DNA from: Acestrorhynchus altus
Taxonomy: Eukaryota > Chordata > Actinopteri > Characiformes > Acestrorhynchidae
NCBI GenBank assembly: GCA_034509495.1
Contig: CM067519.1
Span: 24,070,523 to 24,134,522, forward strand
Length of the DNA stretch: 64,000 nucleotides
Direction of reading: 5' to 3'
In this document: positions 1-12,795 of the stretch, piece by piece
Numbering within the stretch: position 1 is the first letter of the stretch
Layout of the letters: the number at the start of each line of letters is the position of its first letter
Made by a program: the position numbers and the translations under genes
The notes under the pieces: model-generated
Seen by the model: only the letters and a program-made list of their open reading frames with translations
Told to the model about the DNA's origin: nothing
The model's database searches: none

Positions 1-1724
1 AAAGCTCCGTCCAGCCGTGACGTTCCTGTTCTCTTCACTGATCCTGAAAAAATCACTGTGAAATTGATTTTAACAGGCAAGAGTTTAACTTGGAATGACC
101 TCAGAATTGATTTTCAGGATTCCTGATTGGGAATCTGACCTAATATTTGAGTATCTTTTTGATGTTTTGCTCAAATTTACAGAATCATGTTTTGCTCTTT
201 ATGGATGACCTTTTGTGGAGGTCAGATACCTGTTTTCAGGTTCAGCTTCCCTGAGAAAGTAAGTGTTCTCTGGCATAATGCTGACTGTAGGGGTGGCCAA
301 TAAAACGATATGTGGTTGTTATTGCAATAAATTACATCACAGTGGGCTTTCCTCAGTTTGTTGTTGGTGTCAAATATTTCACTGTACAGCTAGTGGTCAT
401 ACGGAGCAGCAACCATTAACATGGTGGTGGAAAACCACGTATTTACTCTGAATATTTTACTGTGTAAATGAACACTTACTGTCCAGATAAAGATCTTTTT
501 TAAGTCTTCTGCTTCAGACAAGATCAGGTGTTCTACAGACGTGTTGATGCTCATTTGTTTGATCTGCCGCCACAACAACGGTGCTCTGATTGGTCAGCAT
601 GATTGCAGAACATCGAGCAGGCTCTGAAAACGTTGCAGTCCGTCATTTTCAGATTGCGTATGTTTGATTTCAAAACGTGCATGATTTCTGTCTCTGTGTG
701 AAAAGACCCCTTAGGGTGTTCAGCCTTAACTCTGTTGGACGTGTTTTGAAGTATTCAACTTCTTGCTTTCACTTGCATTTGAGTTTCGTCGCAGGGATGC
801 GAGAGAATCACTACTGACATGACTAACCTGCGTCCGACGCAAATTGGATCGCTTGTGGGGACTGCGGAAAAATCCTCTTCTCCCTGCTGATCGTCAGTTC
901 AGACCTGTCATTCCGAAAGACCCTTTCCCATCGTTCTTTCTGTGCTCCAGGCTGCACTTCAAAAGAATATGACAGACATTAAGCCCTTTTCAACACAATG
1001 ACGGCTGAAGAAATGGTTTTAGGCCCTGTTGGCCTGAGTGGATTGGGTGGTGTTCTGATGAAAGTGAGGGTAAGTGCTAGACTGGTTGAAGGTTCATAAA
1101 GACACCTGAAATGGTTCATCGTTTAATTAGTTGGAGAGTTTCCTCATCTCCTGAGTGTCTGATTGAGAGAGGAAGGTGTGTTTGAATAAGTGGGACTGTG
1201 TTGGGCTTCAAAACACTGGACAGCAGGGTTCCTAGACTGGTTGGTAACCTCATACCAGTACATAAGAAATGGGCATGGCTGAAACAGATGGTGGAAAACC
1301 AAAACAGGAGCTTTAGTTTCTGTCCAGGCGGCTCTAGTTTCTGCCGCTGTTGGTGGATCAGTGTTTGGAAGCTCGTCAGCGGTGATAAAGGTGAGCAGTC
1401 CAGGTGTGTCGAGTGTTAATGACTCGAGGACTGGGTGTGTTTGACAGGTATTCTGGTGCCTGGAATGTTGATAATCTGCTTCTTGACGGTGCGTTTCTGT
1501 TGACTTTCCGACTCCCTTATAACAGGTTTAGAAAGGCATTTACAGTGGGATTAAAAACAGTTAACATACATAAGAAAAAATGACAAATGGACAAACTGTG
1601 TGTTTCCTGATGTGACTCTTGTTAATTACCTGTAACACTGAGTCCAGGTGAAAAGCCAGAGACCGTGTTTATTACGTCTCAGTAAATCAGGGATCTGTCG
1701 ATATCCTCAAATATTGTTTACCTT

Positions 1725-1935
1725 AAAACTAGGTATGTTCCAGCCCTTTTCTCCTCATCCAGTCTAATTATCCTAATATTGATTATCTGCCAATTCCGAT
1801 CAGGGGTTAAATTGAACTCTGGTTCATCCCTTGGTATAACTCATCTGGGCAGGTGTGAAAACAGTAATTGCACTCGGACGCAGAACAAAACCACACCAAG
1901 ACCCTTTTGGCCAGGGTTACACTACGCATTGGAAA
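1725..1935 (+). repeat. Dispersed repeat, copy 1 of a direct pair
   Basis: About 210 bp starting AAACTAGGTATGTTCCAGCC and ending near CAGGGTTACACTA-CATTGGAAA. It is nearly identical, with two small indels, to 4666-4884 in the same orientation. Sequence between the copies is unrelated. The family was not recognised; high identity suggests recent mobility or a recent duplication. Confidence 0.8.
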
Positions 1936-2508
1936 TTCGTGTATGAAGCAAACGTCTTCCTCGTATGAAAGGTTGCCTCCAATATGCTGCTTACTTCCCA
2001 GCCACGACCTCAAATGCATTTTTCATTTTTTAATATAACGAATGGGCACAATGGTATAACGACTCGGTAACTGATTCGGATCAAAGCGAATGAATTGCAG
2101 ATATGAAAACGCCCTTAAAGGTGTTCTTCTGAAGCCCTGTCCAAATGTTTTGGCCCCTCATTGAACACTCGATTCTGTGTTTTGTTTTTTTTTCTATTCA
2201 CTGCGTCACTGCTCAGCTAAATCAAACTGAGCTGCTGAATGGCAGATCTGTACTTTAAAGCCACGCCCACTCTGTTTGCAGTCTCTCTGTTAAATACTGC
2301 TAAATGACTCTCATTGGGTTTGCTGTAGAACTGTTCGATTGGTTGTTTACTTTGGGACACAGTCCTGCAGCGTGTACTGAGAGCTGTCCTCGTGTCCTTT
2401 TGCATAACATTTGACATTTGAACACGTCCAGCAAATCTGTGCCTTCAGATTTACCCGACTGGTACAGCTGGCTGTATGACCCACATAACAGCAGAACATC
2501 TGTCTGTC

Positions 2509-2511
<3 letters not shown>

Positions 2512-2565
<54 letters not shown>

Positions 2566-2577
2566 CATTCTCACACA

Positions 2578-2608
<31 letters not shown>
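2512..2608. repeat. Compound microsatellite (TC)n then (AC)n
   Basis: A (TC)~25 run at 2512-2562 is followed by a short spacer and an imperfect (AC)n run at 2572-2608. Apparent open frames across it on both strands are low-complexity artefacts. Confidence 0.97.
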
Positions 2609-4665
2609 GGCCAAATCCTGCTTATCAGTTGCCTTCAGTGAGACACAACATAAGCAAATCCAAGCTGAGGCAGCTGCACCTGTCTCTGAAAGCGATGCAT
2701 GAAAATTAAGCCTCGTTGGTGGATAATTGTGTAAGATCTTGGTTTCAGATGTTTAGATTTACAGCGTTTTTCATACCTGAATGTGTGAAATTCTGTTGCA
2801 TCGTTTACACTCCATCCAGTCCATTTTGGTTTCACCGTGTCCCATCGTCAACACCTATGCGGGCGCCGTCTTCCTGTACTTGACATCGATTGGTTTGTAG
2901 AAGGGCCTGCGTTTGATGTAAGTTTGTTGGGTGACCTTTCCCAGAAAAAATTAATTAACAGATTGAATTGATTAATCTGCCGTTACAGTATTAAGGCCTT
3001 TTCACAAGAGTGAGATTTTTATTGGAATAAAAGGATGGAATTGTAATGCTGTGGAGCCTTCACTCCAAATCGGTGCTCAGTAAATTAGGCTCGTGAATTT
3101 CCGCTCTTTCTTTGCTCCCTGTTTGCTTTTACTCTTTTTAATTTTCCACACAAGTGCTCATAGCGAGCTAAGCTGTAGTTTGCCGCTCATTTTGGCCGTG
3201 AACCGGTCGGGATCCACTTAGACAAACTTAATAAATGGCTTCGCTCCGTCGTATTTACCTTCCACATCTGAGTCTGCAGGGCACTGCCCATCAAAATGTT
3301 TCCAGACTGTTACTTTCAGACTCTGTGTAAAAGACACTGTTAATTTGCACGTTCATTTTGGAAGCTTTTATTTTGTCTGTAAGAATCAGACACTTTATGT
3401 GGTATTGAAGTCTGATACATACAGGATACATGGCAGAGCTATTCTGTCAGAACAGATCGGAATTCACTCTGCTTTCATCATAGACGCATTCTCAGTCGAA
3501 GGTCAAAACGGAAGACGGCAGCTCTCTTCTTTAGGAATGTCAGTCAAAGCACAAGCTTTGGGCCCACCCAAAGTCAGCTGTTCATATGATAACAGTGGGG
3601 TCCCCCAGCTCTTGCTGACGGATTACGACACAGTCATTTTCACGCTGATCATAGAGCTTTGAGAGGCACAGTAACGATTCTCAGCTTGAGCTAATAAAGG
3701 TTGCCACGCCTCACAACACAGTTGCTGCCTCACAGCACAGCAGTGCCTCCTTCTGGAGAAAACCTGTGAGGTAGAAAACCTGCATTTTGAGTTGATTGAA
3801 AATGTTTGACTCGTTTTGTAATGAACAGCGCAAATGGCTGTGAGTTAGGTCGTCAGGTATCTTGTCAGTGCAGTTTGTGGAGCTGAATTTAAAAACCAAA
3901 TGCATTTAGTCCTAATTTCCTGATGTTCTGGATGTCTGTGTTGGGACAGATATGCTTGAGGTCCATAATCAATCTACAGGTCTCATCTCTTAGTCTTTAG
4001 AGCATTTTTACGTTTACTGAGAAACGGCAGAGGTTTGGTATATCGAGTCATTTCAAGTAGTGTGATGTCAGAAATTAAAATCAAGACAAAACACGATTAT
4101 CCTGTTCCTTCAGAGAACACAGTGTTCTATGATTCCAGATCTACAAACAAACCTGTGTGTGATATCCAGAATGCTTACCCAAACACTGATCCACAAATAA
4201 GCTGTTATTCTTTGGCGGTGGGGTAATGTTGTGTGGAAGTTGCCAGAGTATATTTTGACACATTAAAAAAAAAAGCCATTCAAATATTTATTAATCCGTT
4301 TAGACAACAGTGGGCTTTGACCTCGCTTTGGCTGCGAAAGGAACCCAGGTCTCCTTTTTTTTTGCATTTGGGCAAAAAGCATTGGCCTTTTCTCAGATAC
4401 AGTCAGAAGAAATGGCTACATGTTGGACGTGCTTTTTGCTGCTTCATGCAGATGTTATTTGAGTCAATCTCATGTTTTCATTTTTAACATATGTTTAACC
4501 CTTTTTGCCAGTGGTTGTGGTTTTGTACACTGGTTTAGTTGCAGGCAGAATATATAATTACAGAACCAAGCAGACCAAGATTTTCCTGTCTATCAAACAC
4601 TTTACTTCACCAGGTCCTCTTCTAGAGTGCTTAAAACAACTATGTTTGCACTTTAAAATTACATT

Positions 4666-4884
4666 AAAACTAGGTATGTTCCAGCCCTTTTCTCCCCATC
4701 CAGTCTAATTATCCTAATATTGATTATCTGCCAATTCCGATCAGGGGTTAAATTGAACTCTGGTTCATCTTCACCCTTGGTATAACTCCTCTGCGCTGGT
4801 GTGAAAACAGTCATTGCACTCGGACGCAGACCAAAACCACCACACCTAGACCGTTTTGGCCAGGGTTACACTAGGTATTGGAAA
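4666..4884 (+). repeat. Dispersed repeat, copy 2 of a direct pair
   Basis: Second copy of the repeat at 1725-1935. It carries a 6-bp insertion (CTTCAC region) and a 3-bp insertion relative to copy 1 and a few substitutions. Same orientation, about 2.9 kb apart. No coding potential. Confidence 0.8.
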
Positions 4885-5149
4885 CAATTGCTATGTTTAC
4901 ACTTCAATATAAGGTTCACTGGTGGGATGTAGTCTGACCAGTGTACTCAGAAGGATGGGACATTACTTGAAATGGTCACTTTTATGTTACCAGGAAATTG
5001 GTCAGTTTATTAATTTATGTATTTTCAATATGAAACTGTGGAGGAACCTCAAGGTGCTTTAAGGAACCTCCAGGAAACATGTGTCCTGGTTCCTTAAGGT
5101 AACTTCCTTTTAAGTTTTTCAAACTGAAGAACCTCCAAAAGTTCAAGTG

Positions 5150-5545
5150 TCTTTACCTTCAATAATGTAGAGCTGCTGGAGGATGAGCTTCTGTCTCTGA
5201 CTTTACATCTACAAGGTGGAGACACTCTGTAGGAGTGTCTGAGTGCACAGTGAGCGGACACAGTGTTTAAACACTCTGATCCACTAAACCAGCACAACAC
5301 ACACACCACCACCATGTCAGTGTGACGGCAGTGCTGAGAATGACCCACCACCCACATAATAGCTGCTCTGTGGGGTCCTGATCACTGAAGCTCAGGGTGA
5401 AAGGAGGAGAATAATGTATGGAGAGAAACAGATGGACTTCAGTCTGTAATTATAGAACTACAAGGTGCTCCTGTGTTGTCAGTGGAGCTGATCACATGGA
5501 CAGTGAAAGTAGGAACAAGGATGTGGTCATGATGCAGTGGTTTGT
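5150..5545 (-). mobile_element. Palindromic MITE-like family, copy A
   Basis: Non-coding element of a family present at least seven times in the window. Diagnostic pieces are GACTTTACATCTACAAGGTG, CAGTGCTGAGAATGACCCAC, and AGAGAAACAGATGGACT followed by a GTGGAGCTGAT-type end. The family contains both orientations of the same boxes, so it is a foldback, non-autonomous DNA element. Strand is arbitrary because of the palindromic design. Superfamily not assigned. Confidence 0.75.
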
Positions 5546-5855
5546 TGCCAGAAAGGGGCCGTCTGCATGTCTCAGAAGTACAGTATCTGTTGGAGGTGGT
5601 TCTAATTCCTGCCAAATAAACAAACTATTAATAAATATCACCTTGAACTGTGATTAGGGAGCTCAGCAGGTCCCCTTTTAGCCCACCTGTACACTTCCTT
5701 CTTTTTAAGCCTGGCCTGTTTTGAATGGAACTTCCTTCTCGTTCATATCAGAGGCTGATCATGGAAAATGGCGTGACCAGATCAGCAGTAGATGCGGGTC
5801 AGATACGCTCACTATACTTGGCTCATTTTCACTTCCCTGAAGACTAGAGGAGCAG

Positions 5856-5858
<3 letters not shown>

Positions 5859-5905
<47 letters not shown>
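5859..5905. repeat. (GT)n microsatellite
   Basis: Uninterrupted GT run of about 23 units. Confidence 0.98.
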
Positions 5906-5906
<1 letters not shown>

Positions 5907-6446
5907 CTAGCACAGACAGTAAATCTTTAACACATGAGAGGCGGATAAAATGGCCCAGGAGGAATTGGAGCAGAAGTAAGTGTGTGTGTGATGTAAGCCA
6001 ATGGCAGTAAGGCTTTATAACTTTGTGCTGATGGTCCCCACCCCCTCCTTCTCTTCCTTCTCCATTCCAGCTCCACTTCTTAAAGTCTGCTCTTGCCAGG
6101 CCACAGCTCATGGGGCTCGTATGCCTCTTATGTCGGAGTGTAGGTTCGGTCAGGAGACACAGGGCAGACGAGGCCAAGTCCTGGTGATTTTTCTAGCTGT
6201 GGAAAATGAGTTTGATGCTGATGCGACCCTTGACCTGGACTTACTGACAGTGAAGATAAAAGCACTCATAATTTAGGCCTTATTTCCTGCTTAGAAAGAT
6301 TGTGGGGTCTTCAGAAAGTGTATATGTTGCTGATTTACTTTGTTTTTGCTCAGTAAAGGAGGTTATAAAGGTTTTCTTGTGTATGGAGATACACTCGAAA
6401 TGACTGTTACATTATACCACAATGTGGAGCTTACCTTAGTATACAG

Positions 6447-6495
6447 TGTTCTCAATCCTGGTCCTGGAGGCACCCTGTCCTAAACGTTTTAGAAA
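6447..6495 (+). mobile_element. hAT-like foldback terminus (fragment)
   Basis: Contains TTCTCAATCCTGGTCCTGG followed by AGGCACCCTG, the same terminal sequence as the complete foldback at 14987-15150. Only one end is present, abutting MITE copy B. Confidence 0.6.
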
Positions 6496-6895
6496 AAACA
6501 CAGCAGTGCTGCTGGAGTGTTTTAAACACTGTGTCCACTCACTGTCCGCTATATTAGACTCTCCTACCTAGTGTCTCCACCTTGTAGATGTAAAGTCAGA
6601 GATAGAATCTCATCCATTTCTGCAAGTTCATGTTTGTCTTCCTCTAGTCTGTCATCAGTGCTCACAGGACACCGTTGTTTCTGGTTGGTGGACTACGTTC
6701 AGTCCAGCGTTGACACTGAGGGGTTTAAACCGTCCAGCAGCACTGCTGTGTTTGATCTACTCGTACCAGTGCAACACTGACAGATGCAGAGAAACAGATG
6801 GACTACAGTTTGTGATTATAGATCTACAGACTGCTCCTGTGTGGCGAGTGGAGCTGATAAAATGAACAGTGCAGAAACACGGCGGTCATAAAGGT
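6496..6895 (+). mobile_element. Palindromic MITE-like family, copy B
   Basis: Shows the family boxes in mixed orientation: CACCTTGTAGATGTAAAGTC, GTTGGTGGACT, CAGCACTGCTGTGTTTGATC and GAGAAACAGATGGACTACAG, ending with a GTGGAGCTGATAAAATG segment. No coding capacity. Diverged from copies A and C-G. Confidence 0.75.
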
Positions 6896-7436
6896 GTTTT
6901 GACAAGAATTTCAGTTCACATTGTCCATCTGGAGGCAGTGCAGATACATTTGCTGCGGCTGAATTTCCCTCTAATGTGAGATAATGTAACATTTTGGCTC
7001 ATAATTACAGTAATTAATTTAATCGAGGTCAGAAAAGCACTAAAAGAAGGCATTTAAAGTATGTGATTAATATGAAGTCTATAAAATGGGACATTAATGA
7101 CATTTTAATTAGTCTGCTTCACGATTATGATTATACTGTAAACCTTACAGTTTCCTCCCACTGGCCAAACCATTCCGCACAGTTCCACTCTACTTTAAAT
7201 ATGTATCACTGGAGTCTTAATATAATGGCATGTGTGATCGCTTGTGAATAATGACCTAGTTAAGCTGGACAGTCCAGATTCACGCACACGGTACAAGCTT
7301 TGCTTTCCGTCTAGTTTTGTTCAAGATTGATGTTTCGTAAGGGGATCCCGCTCTTATCCGTGAAGCCGGTCGGAGTGTTGGAATGTGATACAGTGGAGGC
7401 TTGTTAACTGTGTTGTTTCTTTTTTCCTTCCTGCAG

Positions 7437-7516
7437 ATAAACACCTGCACCGTTGTTTGTTGGATGTTCTTCCAGCCTCAAAGTGGGATCCTGAAACCTG
7501 GCTCATAAATGACAAG
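7437..7516 (+). other. erbin: Probable erbin 5'-UTR exon
   Basis: An 80-nt segment is preceded by a strong acceptor (pyrimidine-rich tract ending TTCCTTCCTGCAG) and followed by a good donor (GACAAG then GTAACA). No ORF continues through it. Spliced to 39720 it would put a leader upstream of the erbin start. It contains an ATG at 7464 opening a 14-codon ORF that stops at 7506-7508, and a second ATG at 7509 that would close after four codons across the junction. Assignment to erbin rests on position and strand. It could instead belong to an alternative leader or be fortuitous. Confidence 0.5.
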
Positions 7517-7630
7517 GTAACAGTGCTGTTCAGTGTCCTTCAATGCTCGATTACGGACTTGTAGTTTGTAGACGACCGTAAAATGGGCTGGATCAGCATA
7601 ACCTTTACTGCTCTGTCCACGTGAACATGC

Positions 7631-7707
7631 TCAGCCTGCATACAGACTCTGACTGATTGGGGGTGGGGCTAATGATATCACTGACCTAGATATTGGATTA
7701 CAGAGGG
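7631..7707 (+). repeat. Dispersed repeat fragment (paired with 52162-52252)
   Basis: The segment starting CCTGCATACAGACTCTGACTG and ending near GATTACAGAGG resembles 52162-52252, which reads TGCATGCAGACTCTGACTGA and ends GAGTTACAGAGG. The copies are diverged, with an indel in the middle. Family unknown. Confidence 0.5.
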
Positions 7708-7781
7708 ATATTTTGGGGATATCTCCCATATTGTTACATAAATAACCAGGGTTGTGAGGGTTAAGGATTTTGTCTCTGATT

Positions 7782-7847
7782 AGAACTTGTGCAGAACTTG
7801 TGCAGAACTTGTGCAGAACTTGTGCAGAACTTGTGCAGAACTTGTGC
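7782..7847. repeat. 11-bp tandem repeat, about 6 units
   Basis: Unit AGAACTTGTGC repeated about six times without change. The 11-bp period is not a codon multiple, so the apparent repeat peptide is not evidence for coding. Confidence 0.95.
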
Positions 7848-8939
7848 AGAACAGAACAATATCCATTAAAGTGTTGCAAGATTCCAAGAACGGCAGATTC
7901 AGTTCTCGTCTAGTGCGCTCACAGAAAGCACTCCACTCTCCAAGCTTGAGTGGTCTTGACCGTAAGTACATGGTCTGCAGAGCCTACACATCATGGATTT
8001 CTGTCTTTGTTCCATGTATGGCTCATGGGTGTTTTATGGCCTGTTTTTAGATGTGTTTTATGAGGCCTGACATCAGCTCAATGTCCGGTGTACAGCGGGT
8101 GAACCGAGGTTCTGTCAGTCCTCTGTGGATAATCACCAGGGTGAATATGTATTGATCTGTGTGCTGTGATCGGTGAGCTGTGGGGTTAATAGGAATCCTA
8201 TGGGGAGGAGGAAATTATATTTCAGTAGCTTAGACCTTTAAAGAGGCTTTCTCCAAGGGTGCTTTGGTAATAGCAGCGGTTGTGATAGAACCATGACAAA
8301 ACTCAGAACCATTTGAATGTGAGTGGTTTGTTGCCTGGTGAAACAGCTCATTACTGTTATAACTGGTTCTATTTAGCACCAAGAATGGTTCCACAGTTGC
8401 AGTTAGAGCAGTTACACGTCTGTAAAGTTAACTTAGGTTATAGTAGTACTGTGGGAATGGACATAGTGGTAAATCTTACCTCATATCCTGTGGAAAAGGA
8501 GTGTTACGTGGGATTTTTGGGGATTGAGAAGCTCATGGAGGCATTTACTGCATGTAATACTGTCAATGTACTGTGGACATGGCCAAAATTGAGGACAAAA
8601 CGGACACTTGGTGCATTCTATAATACTGTAGAAGTTGTCAAGCCACAAATTACAGTGTGCAAATCCAGTAGACACTCCCATCTCATTGGTTTATGCTGAT
8701 TTCTCATTCCACTCCACTCAGTCATAAACGTCACGGCCCTGTAGTAAAACTAATCCTAACCTCCCCATGTAAAACTTGAATCTTGTAGCTGTAAAGTTGA
8801 ACCTTCCCTTCTTCAAAGAGGGCTTAAAATACATGTCTATGTAAAGAGTTTCCCTGTATGGCCTCTGTGAACTGGGGACTTTTTATTTTAAAGGCTTCCT
8901 AAAAGGCTGGTGTCTTTTAAGGATGGTGTTGAACACCTC

Positions 8940-9500
8940 CTCTTCAGCCACACTGATTAACTTCATAGGAACACGGAAATTCGCTGCTCTGTTTTGTTCT
9001 CCTTAGAGTGCTTAAAGCCGAGAGCGAGGTTAGGGTTTCCAGCACAAGGGCGTCTCTTCTTTAAAATGGCATGCTTCCAACCAGGTCCCACTGAACCTTG
9101 ATTAACCCATTGAAGAATTCCAGACGCTCGCCCGGCTCGCCCGCACTCCTGGCTTTCCTTCCTGAGAGGTTTGTCCGTGTAGACTGCATTTTTAGCGCAC
9201 AGGCACAGCAGGCAAGGTAGACACGAGGAAAAATAAGGTTCTGGATATAGAAGCAGCCGCTTCCCTGGAGTGCCATCAGTGTGAGTCATAACTCAGCGGT
9301 CTGATGCAGGCCGTGAGACATAACTGAGTGCAGATGTAGCCAAGCATGAAGAAGGCCTCCATCAGAGCAATCATGCCTGGGCCCAGCGGTTCAACAGACG
9401 CTTTAACCTCTGGCCTCGTCGGCGACCATTAGCGTCTCCAGCTCGCACTTCCGACATCGGAAATATGAGCGGTCACTTCTGCTGTTGGAGTTCGGTATCA
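8940..9500. promoter_or_regulatory. Candidate conserved non-coding element (enhancer-like)
   Basis: A low-repeat block of balanced composition inside an otherwise repeat-laden intron. It has dense motif-like words, including an AP-1 site TGAGTCA at 9282-9288, TTGATTAACCC and TGATTAAC homeobox-like cores, and TGCATTTTTAGCGC. There is no coding frame of credible composition. This is a guess from texture only; cross-species alignment was not possible. Confidence 0.3.
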
Positions 9501-9509
9501 GAGTTGGAG

Positions 9510-9530
9510 TTTTTTTTTTTTTTTTTTTTT
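9510..9530. repeat. Poly(T) tract
   Basis: Homopolymer of about 21 T. It could be the A-tail of a minus-strand retroposon, but no recognisable SINE or LINE body was seen next to it. Confidence 0.9.
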
Positions 9531-12528
9531 AACCACTTTGGAAAGAAGAGGCTCAAGTCATGTGTAAGTAAGGAAGGTAGGGGGTCGGGGTGGGCGATAT
9601 GACAGAATTCTAGCAAATCGTGATAAATGCTGCTGTTTACTGAACCAGTCATGCAGATCTGGTGAGATGATCTCTGATACTGTGCTCCTCTGCATTAACA
9701 GCATTTGGAGAATGTGGGTCCGAGCTGTTTCAGGGACCTGTGGCAGGTTCGTGTAACTGTATAGTTGATCTGTTTACAGGGACATTGTTTTTAAGACGTG
9801 TAAAATGGACATGGACACATGCTGGATTTCACTGCAGATGCAAGCTCTTGCTCCTAAACCTGAAGTATTTCCATGTGCTTTTACCACCGGACCATCAAAG
9901 CAAGCAAGAGAAACATCTGTAACTCTTAACGTCCCCACTTTATTTTCCACTATTTCTTTTGGTCCATTCTTCAAGACATGACATGCTGTCCCAACAGAGC
10001 ATTATGGTGTTTTTTAGTAGTGTATGAAGCTTTAAATTCAGGCTCGTCTGCCAGCTTAGCTCTGTTTCTGTTTGTTGGGGGGGGGGGCAGTTGTTCAGTA
10101 AATAAACAGAAATTGGACTTCTGTTTTTTCTGTTTGTTCAAGCCAAAGTTTCTATGGGTTATGTTTTAAGTAGGTCAGGGCTTTTACATTCCCCTTTCTC
10201 AAATTTAGCTGAAAAAGTGGGTTAATGTAATTTTGAATAAACTTGCAAGGCAGCGTTTCTATACGATTGTGGGAAAGTGAAATGCTTGTGTGTTCCAAGA
10301 AAAGCCTTTTCCACTTCCTGGCGCTTAAATTAGACCCTGGTTTTGGTGTGTGGGGGAGTGCGTGTGTGTTTGGGATTGATATTTTAATAGTATTTGTGTC
10401 AGAGATATCAGATAGATATTGGGTGTTATAATAAAGCGAGTAAACATCTCAATATATACATCACATTTCATGACATCTGAAGTTGGAATGAACAGCAGAG
10501 TCAGTGGTCGCACATTTAATATCTTTACAAATGATTGTTTCTGTGGATCTGAATTCATAATTGAGATGTTCCCAGTGCACCACTGTGGTTTAGGGTGAAT
10601 TAGGGTGATCAGTGTTACAGTAACTGTTTTCTCAGCGTATTATTGGCCACAGAGCTGAGGGAACGTTTCTGAGATGTGAAAAGAGAACGCGGTCTCATGA
10701 ACGTTGAAATTTTCGCACGAGGGAAAGGTTGATTTGGGTCAGCAACCAAGACAAGCACCAATGTGTAGTTTTGCTGTGAGGTGGATGTTCTATGGACTGT
10801 CTTAACCATTGCTGTTTGAGTCTATAAATTACGTTGCTGCCAACCACTGGGGTCCAAGCACTTTCCACCAGTATGTAGCCAGTAGACCAGTTTACAGTTT
10901 TGTTTAAATTTCAATTTAGATGTGCCAATTAACCCCCCCCCCCCACCCCCCAAAGTTGTTTCCCACATTGCGTGCCCAAATGTCGTCCCAATGTCGACGA
11001 GACCCACCCTTATTTATTTCACATGTGCGGCCAAGTTTGAAACTTGAATCATTTGCATGTCTCACAAAGTCAAATCTACCCACCAATGGTCAACCAATTT
11101 CAGCCAGTTTTCTCACAGCTGATGACCAATGACTGTGAAAAAGATTGATGCCATGGTCCCATTCCCTTCCGCTCTGTAGAAATGAAGCCACGGTTGTCTG
11201 CCATGTTGTCAAAGTTGCATCCAGGGATTGATGCAGTTATGTAATGAACAGAAAAGGCACAAGGCGGGTCCTGCAGACACTTGGTACCAGCCAAAGTTGT
11301 CAACTCTGCCTTCGCATGAAACAGCAGGAGGCGCAGAGCTCTGAGTAATACCTCCCCCGGTCGCACAGTCAGGTAATGTTTGGGGATGGGTTGATCTATG
11401 CATTATACTGTAGTGGAGGCCATTGAACTCCAGTAATTCCATTACAATTATTCCAGTATTTTAGCATCTGAACATCCCAGGCATTTCATTTAGAAGTCGC
11501 TATCCTGAAGGATGCTGTTGGAGCCCACTTCAGAAGAAGGTTTCTGATCTTTCGCCAGTTTCAGTTTCATTTCTTATCAAAACTGTATTCTAATACTATT
11601 TTTTTGTCCGTGTGAAAATTCAATTGTATTGCCTGTCTTCCCTCCCAGGCTTTCGGAAGTTGTCCAGTTCTGTTCAGTGCCAACTTTTCTAATGTTGTCA
11701 TTAGTGCTTTTGTGACTTTGCAGAGCTGCCAGGCCTGAACCACGTTACATAAACACTCAGCTTTCTTGTTTGCTGGGACTTTGGATCTGCACTGCCTTGG
11801 ACCTGTTAAGTGTTTTGGCACCAGCTCCATTCTCCGCACAGGCACTTAGCAACATGGCCTTACCTGGAATGTGGCGCTGCTTCTTGGACTGAAGAGCAAT
11901 CCGCAGTCTTTCTGACATGAATGGCGTGAGTTCATGAATGGCTCAACATCCAGCAGGGACCCACTCTGTTCATTGGGACAGTTGCTTGTCGCAGTTGCCG
12001 GACAACAGCGATATGTTATATGCTATATTGCCTGACCCATTCCTGGCAGACATGCTTTACTTTCCTGTCCTGCATTTGCTGTGGCTCTTAGTCCAGGCTC
12101 CAACTGCGAGCCTTCATGGTTTTAATCCAGACAGATGGCAGACTTTTAAATGGGCCGTGTGCAGTCAGCGGGTTCAGCAGAGTGAGGGACTCCCTCCCTG
12201 CTCCAGACTGGCCTTCCTTTGGCACAAGCTTCATCTTCAGGGCTGGAGGGAAAGCTATAGCTGTTGCCTAGTTGGCAGCAGGAGTAGGTGTTTGGAATAA
12301 CCATTATTTGCCCATTAACCATTATTTTGTATGACTATGGTTCAAAGAAACCATCAAAACCATCCTTACTACATTTATTACCTAATTACTCTATATTTTG
12401 ACCAGTATGATAACGAGTTGGTTTAACACCCCGGTCTTAGAAAAAAACAATTTTGGCCTTTCCTGAGATGTTTCCTACTTGAAGTCAAAGAACCTGACAT
12501 TGAGTTAGCAGTATGTTGTTGTCACCCT

Positions 12529-12795
12529 AGCTCTGTGTGATAGTGGAAGCTCCTCCTTAAGCTCTGTGTGATAGTGGAAGCTCCTCCTTAAGCTCTGTGT
12601 GATAGTGGACGCTCCTCCTTAAGCTCTGTGTGATGGTGGAAGCTCCTCCTTAAGCTCTTTGTGATGGTGGAAGCTCCTCATTAAGCTCTGTGTGATGGTG
12701 GAAGCTCCCCATTAAGCTCTGTGTGATGGTGGAAGCTCCTCCTTAAGTTCTATGTGCTAATGGAAGCTCCTCCTTAAGCTTTGCGTGCTAGTGGG
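12529..12795. repeat. 31-bp minisatellite, about 8.6 units
   Basis: Unit starts AGCTCTGTGTGATAGTGG and continues AAGCTCCTCCTTA. Starts fall at 12529, 12560, 12591, 12622, 12653, 12684, 12715, 12746 and 12777. Units diverge progressively towards the 3' end. Period 31 is not a codon multiple. Confidence 0.95.

Larger units (their letters stand above)
1..7436. other. Non-coding upstream DNA (upstream intron or intergenic)
   Basis: No reading frame here resembles a known protein and no convincing exon was found. The stretch holds two copies of a ~215-bp dispersed repeat, a CT/CA microsatellite, a TG microsatellite, two copies of a palindromic MITE-like family and one hAT-like terminus, each listed separately. 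It may be the intron upstream of the 7437-7516 UTR exon or intergenic DNA; the sequence alone does not decide. Confidence 0.6.

Noticed and set aside
3345..3662. 105-codon forward frame in upstream DNA
   Set aside because: No domain, no splice or promoter signals, average composition for chance frames in this region.
11938..12300. 120-codon forward frame in intron 1
   Set aside because: No family resemblance, no conserved motif; likely chance.
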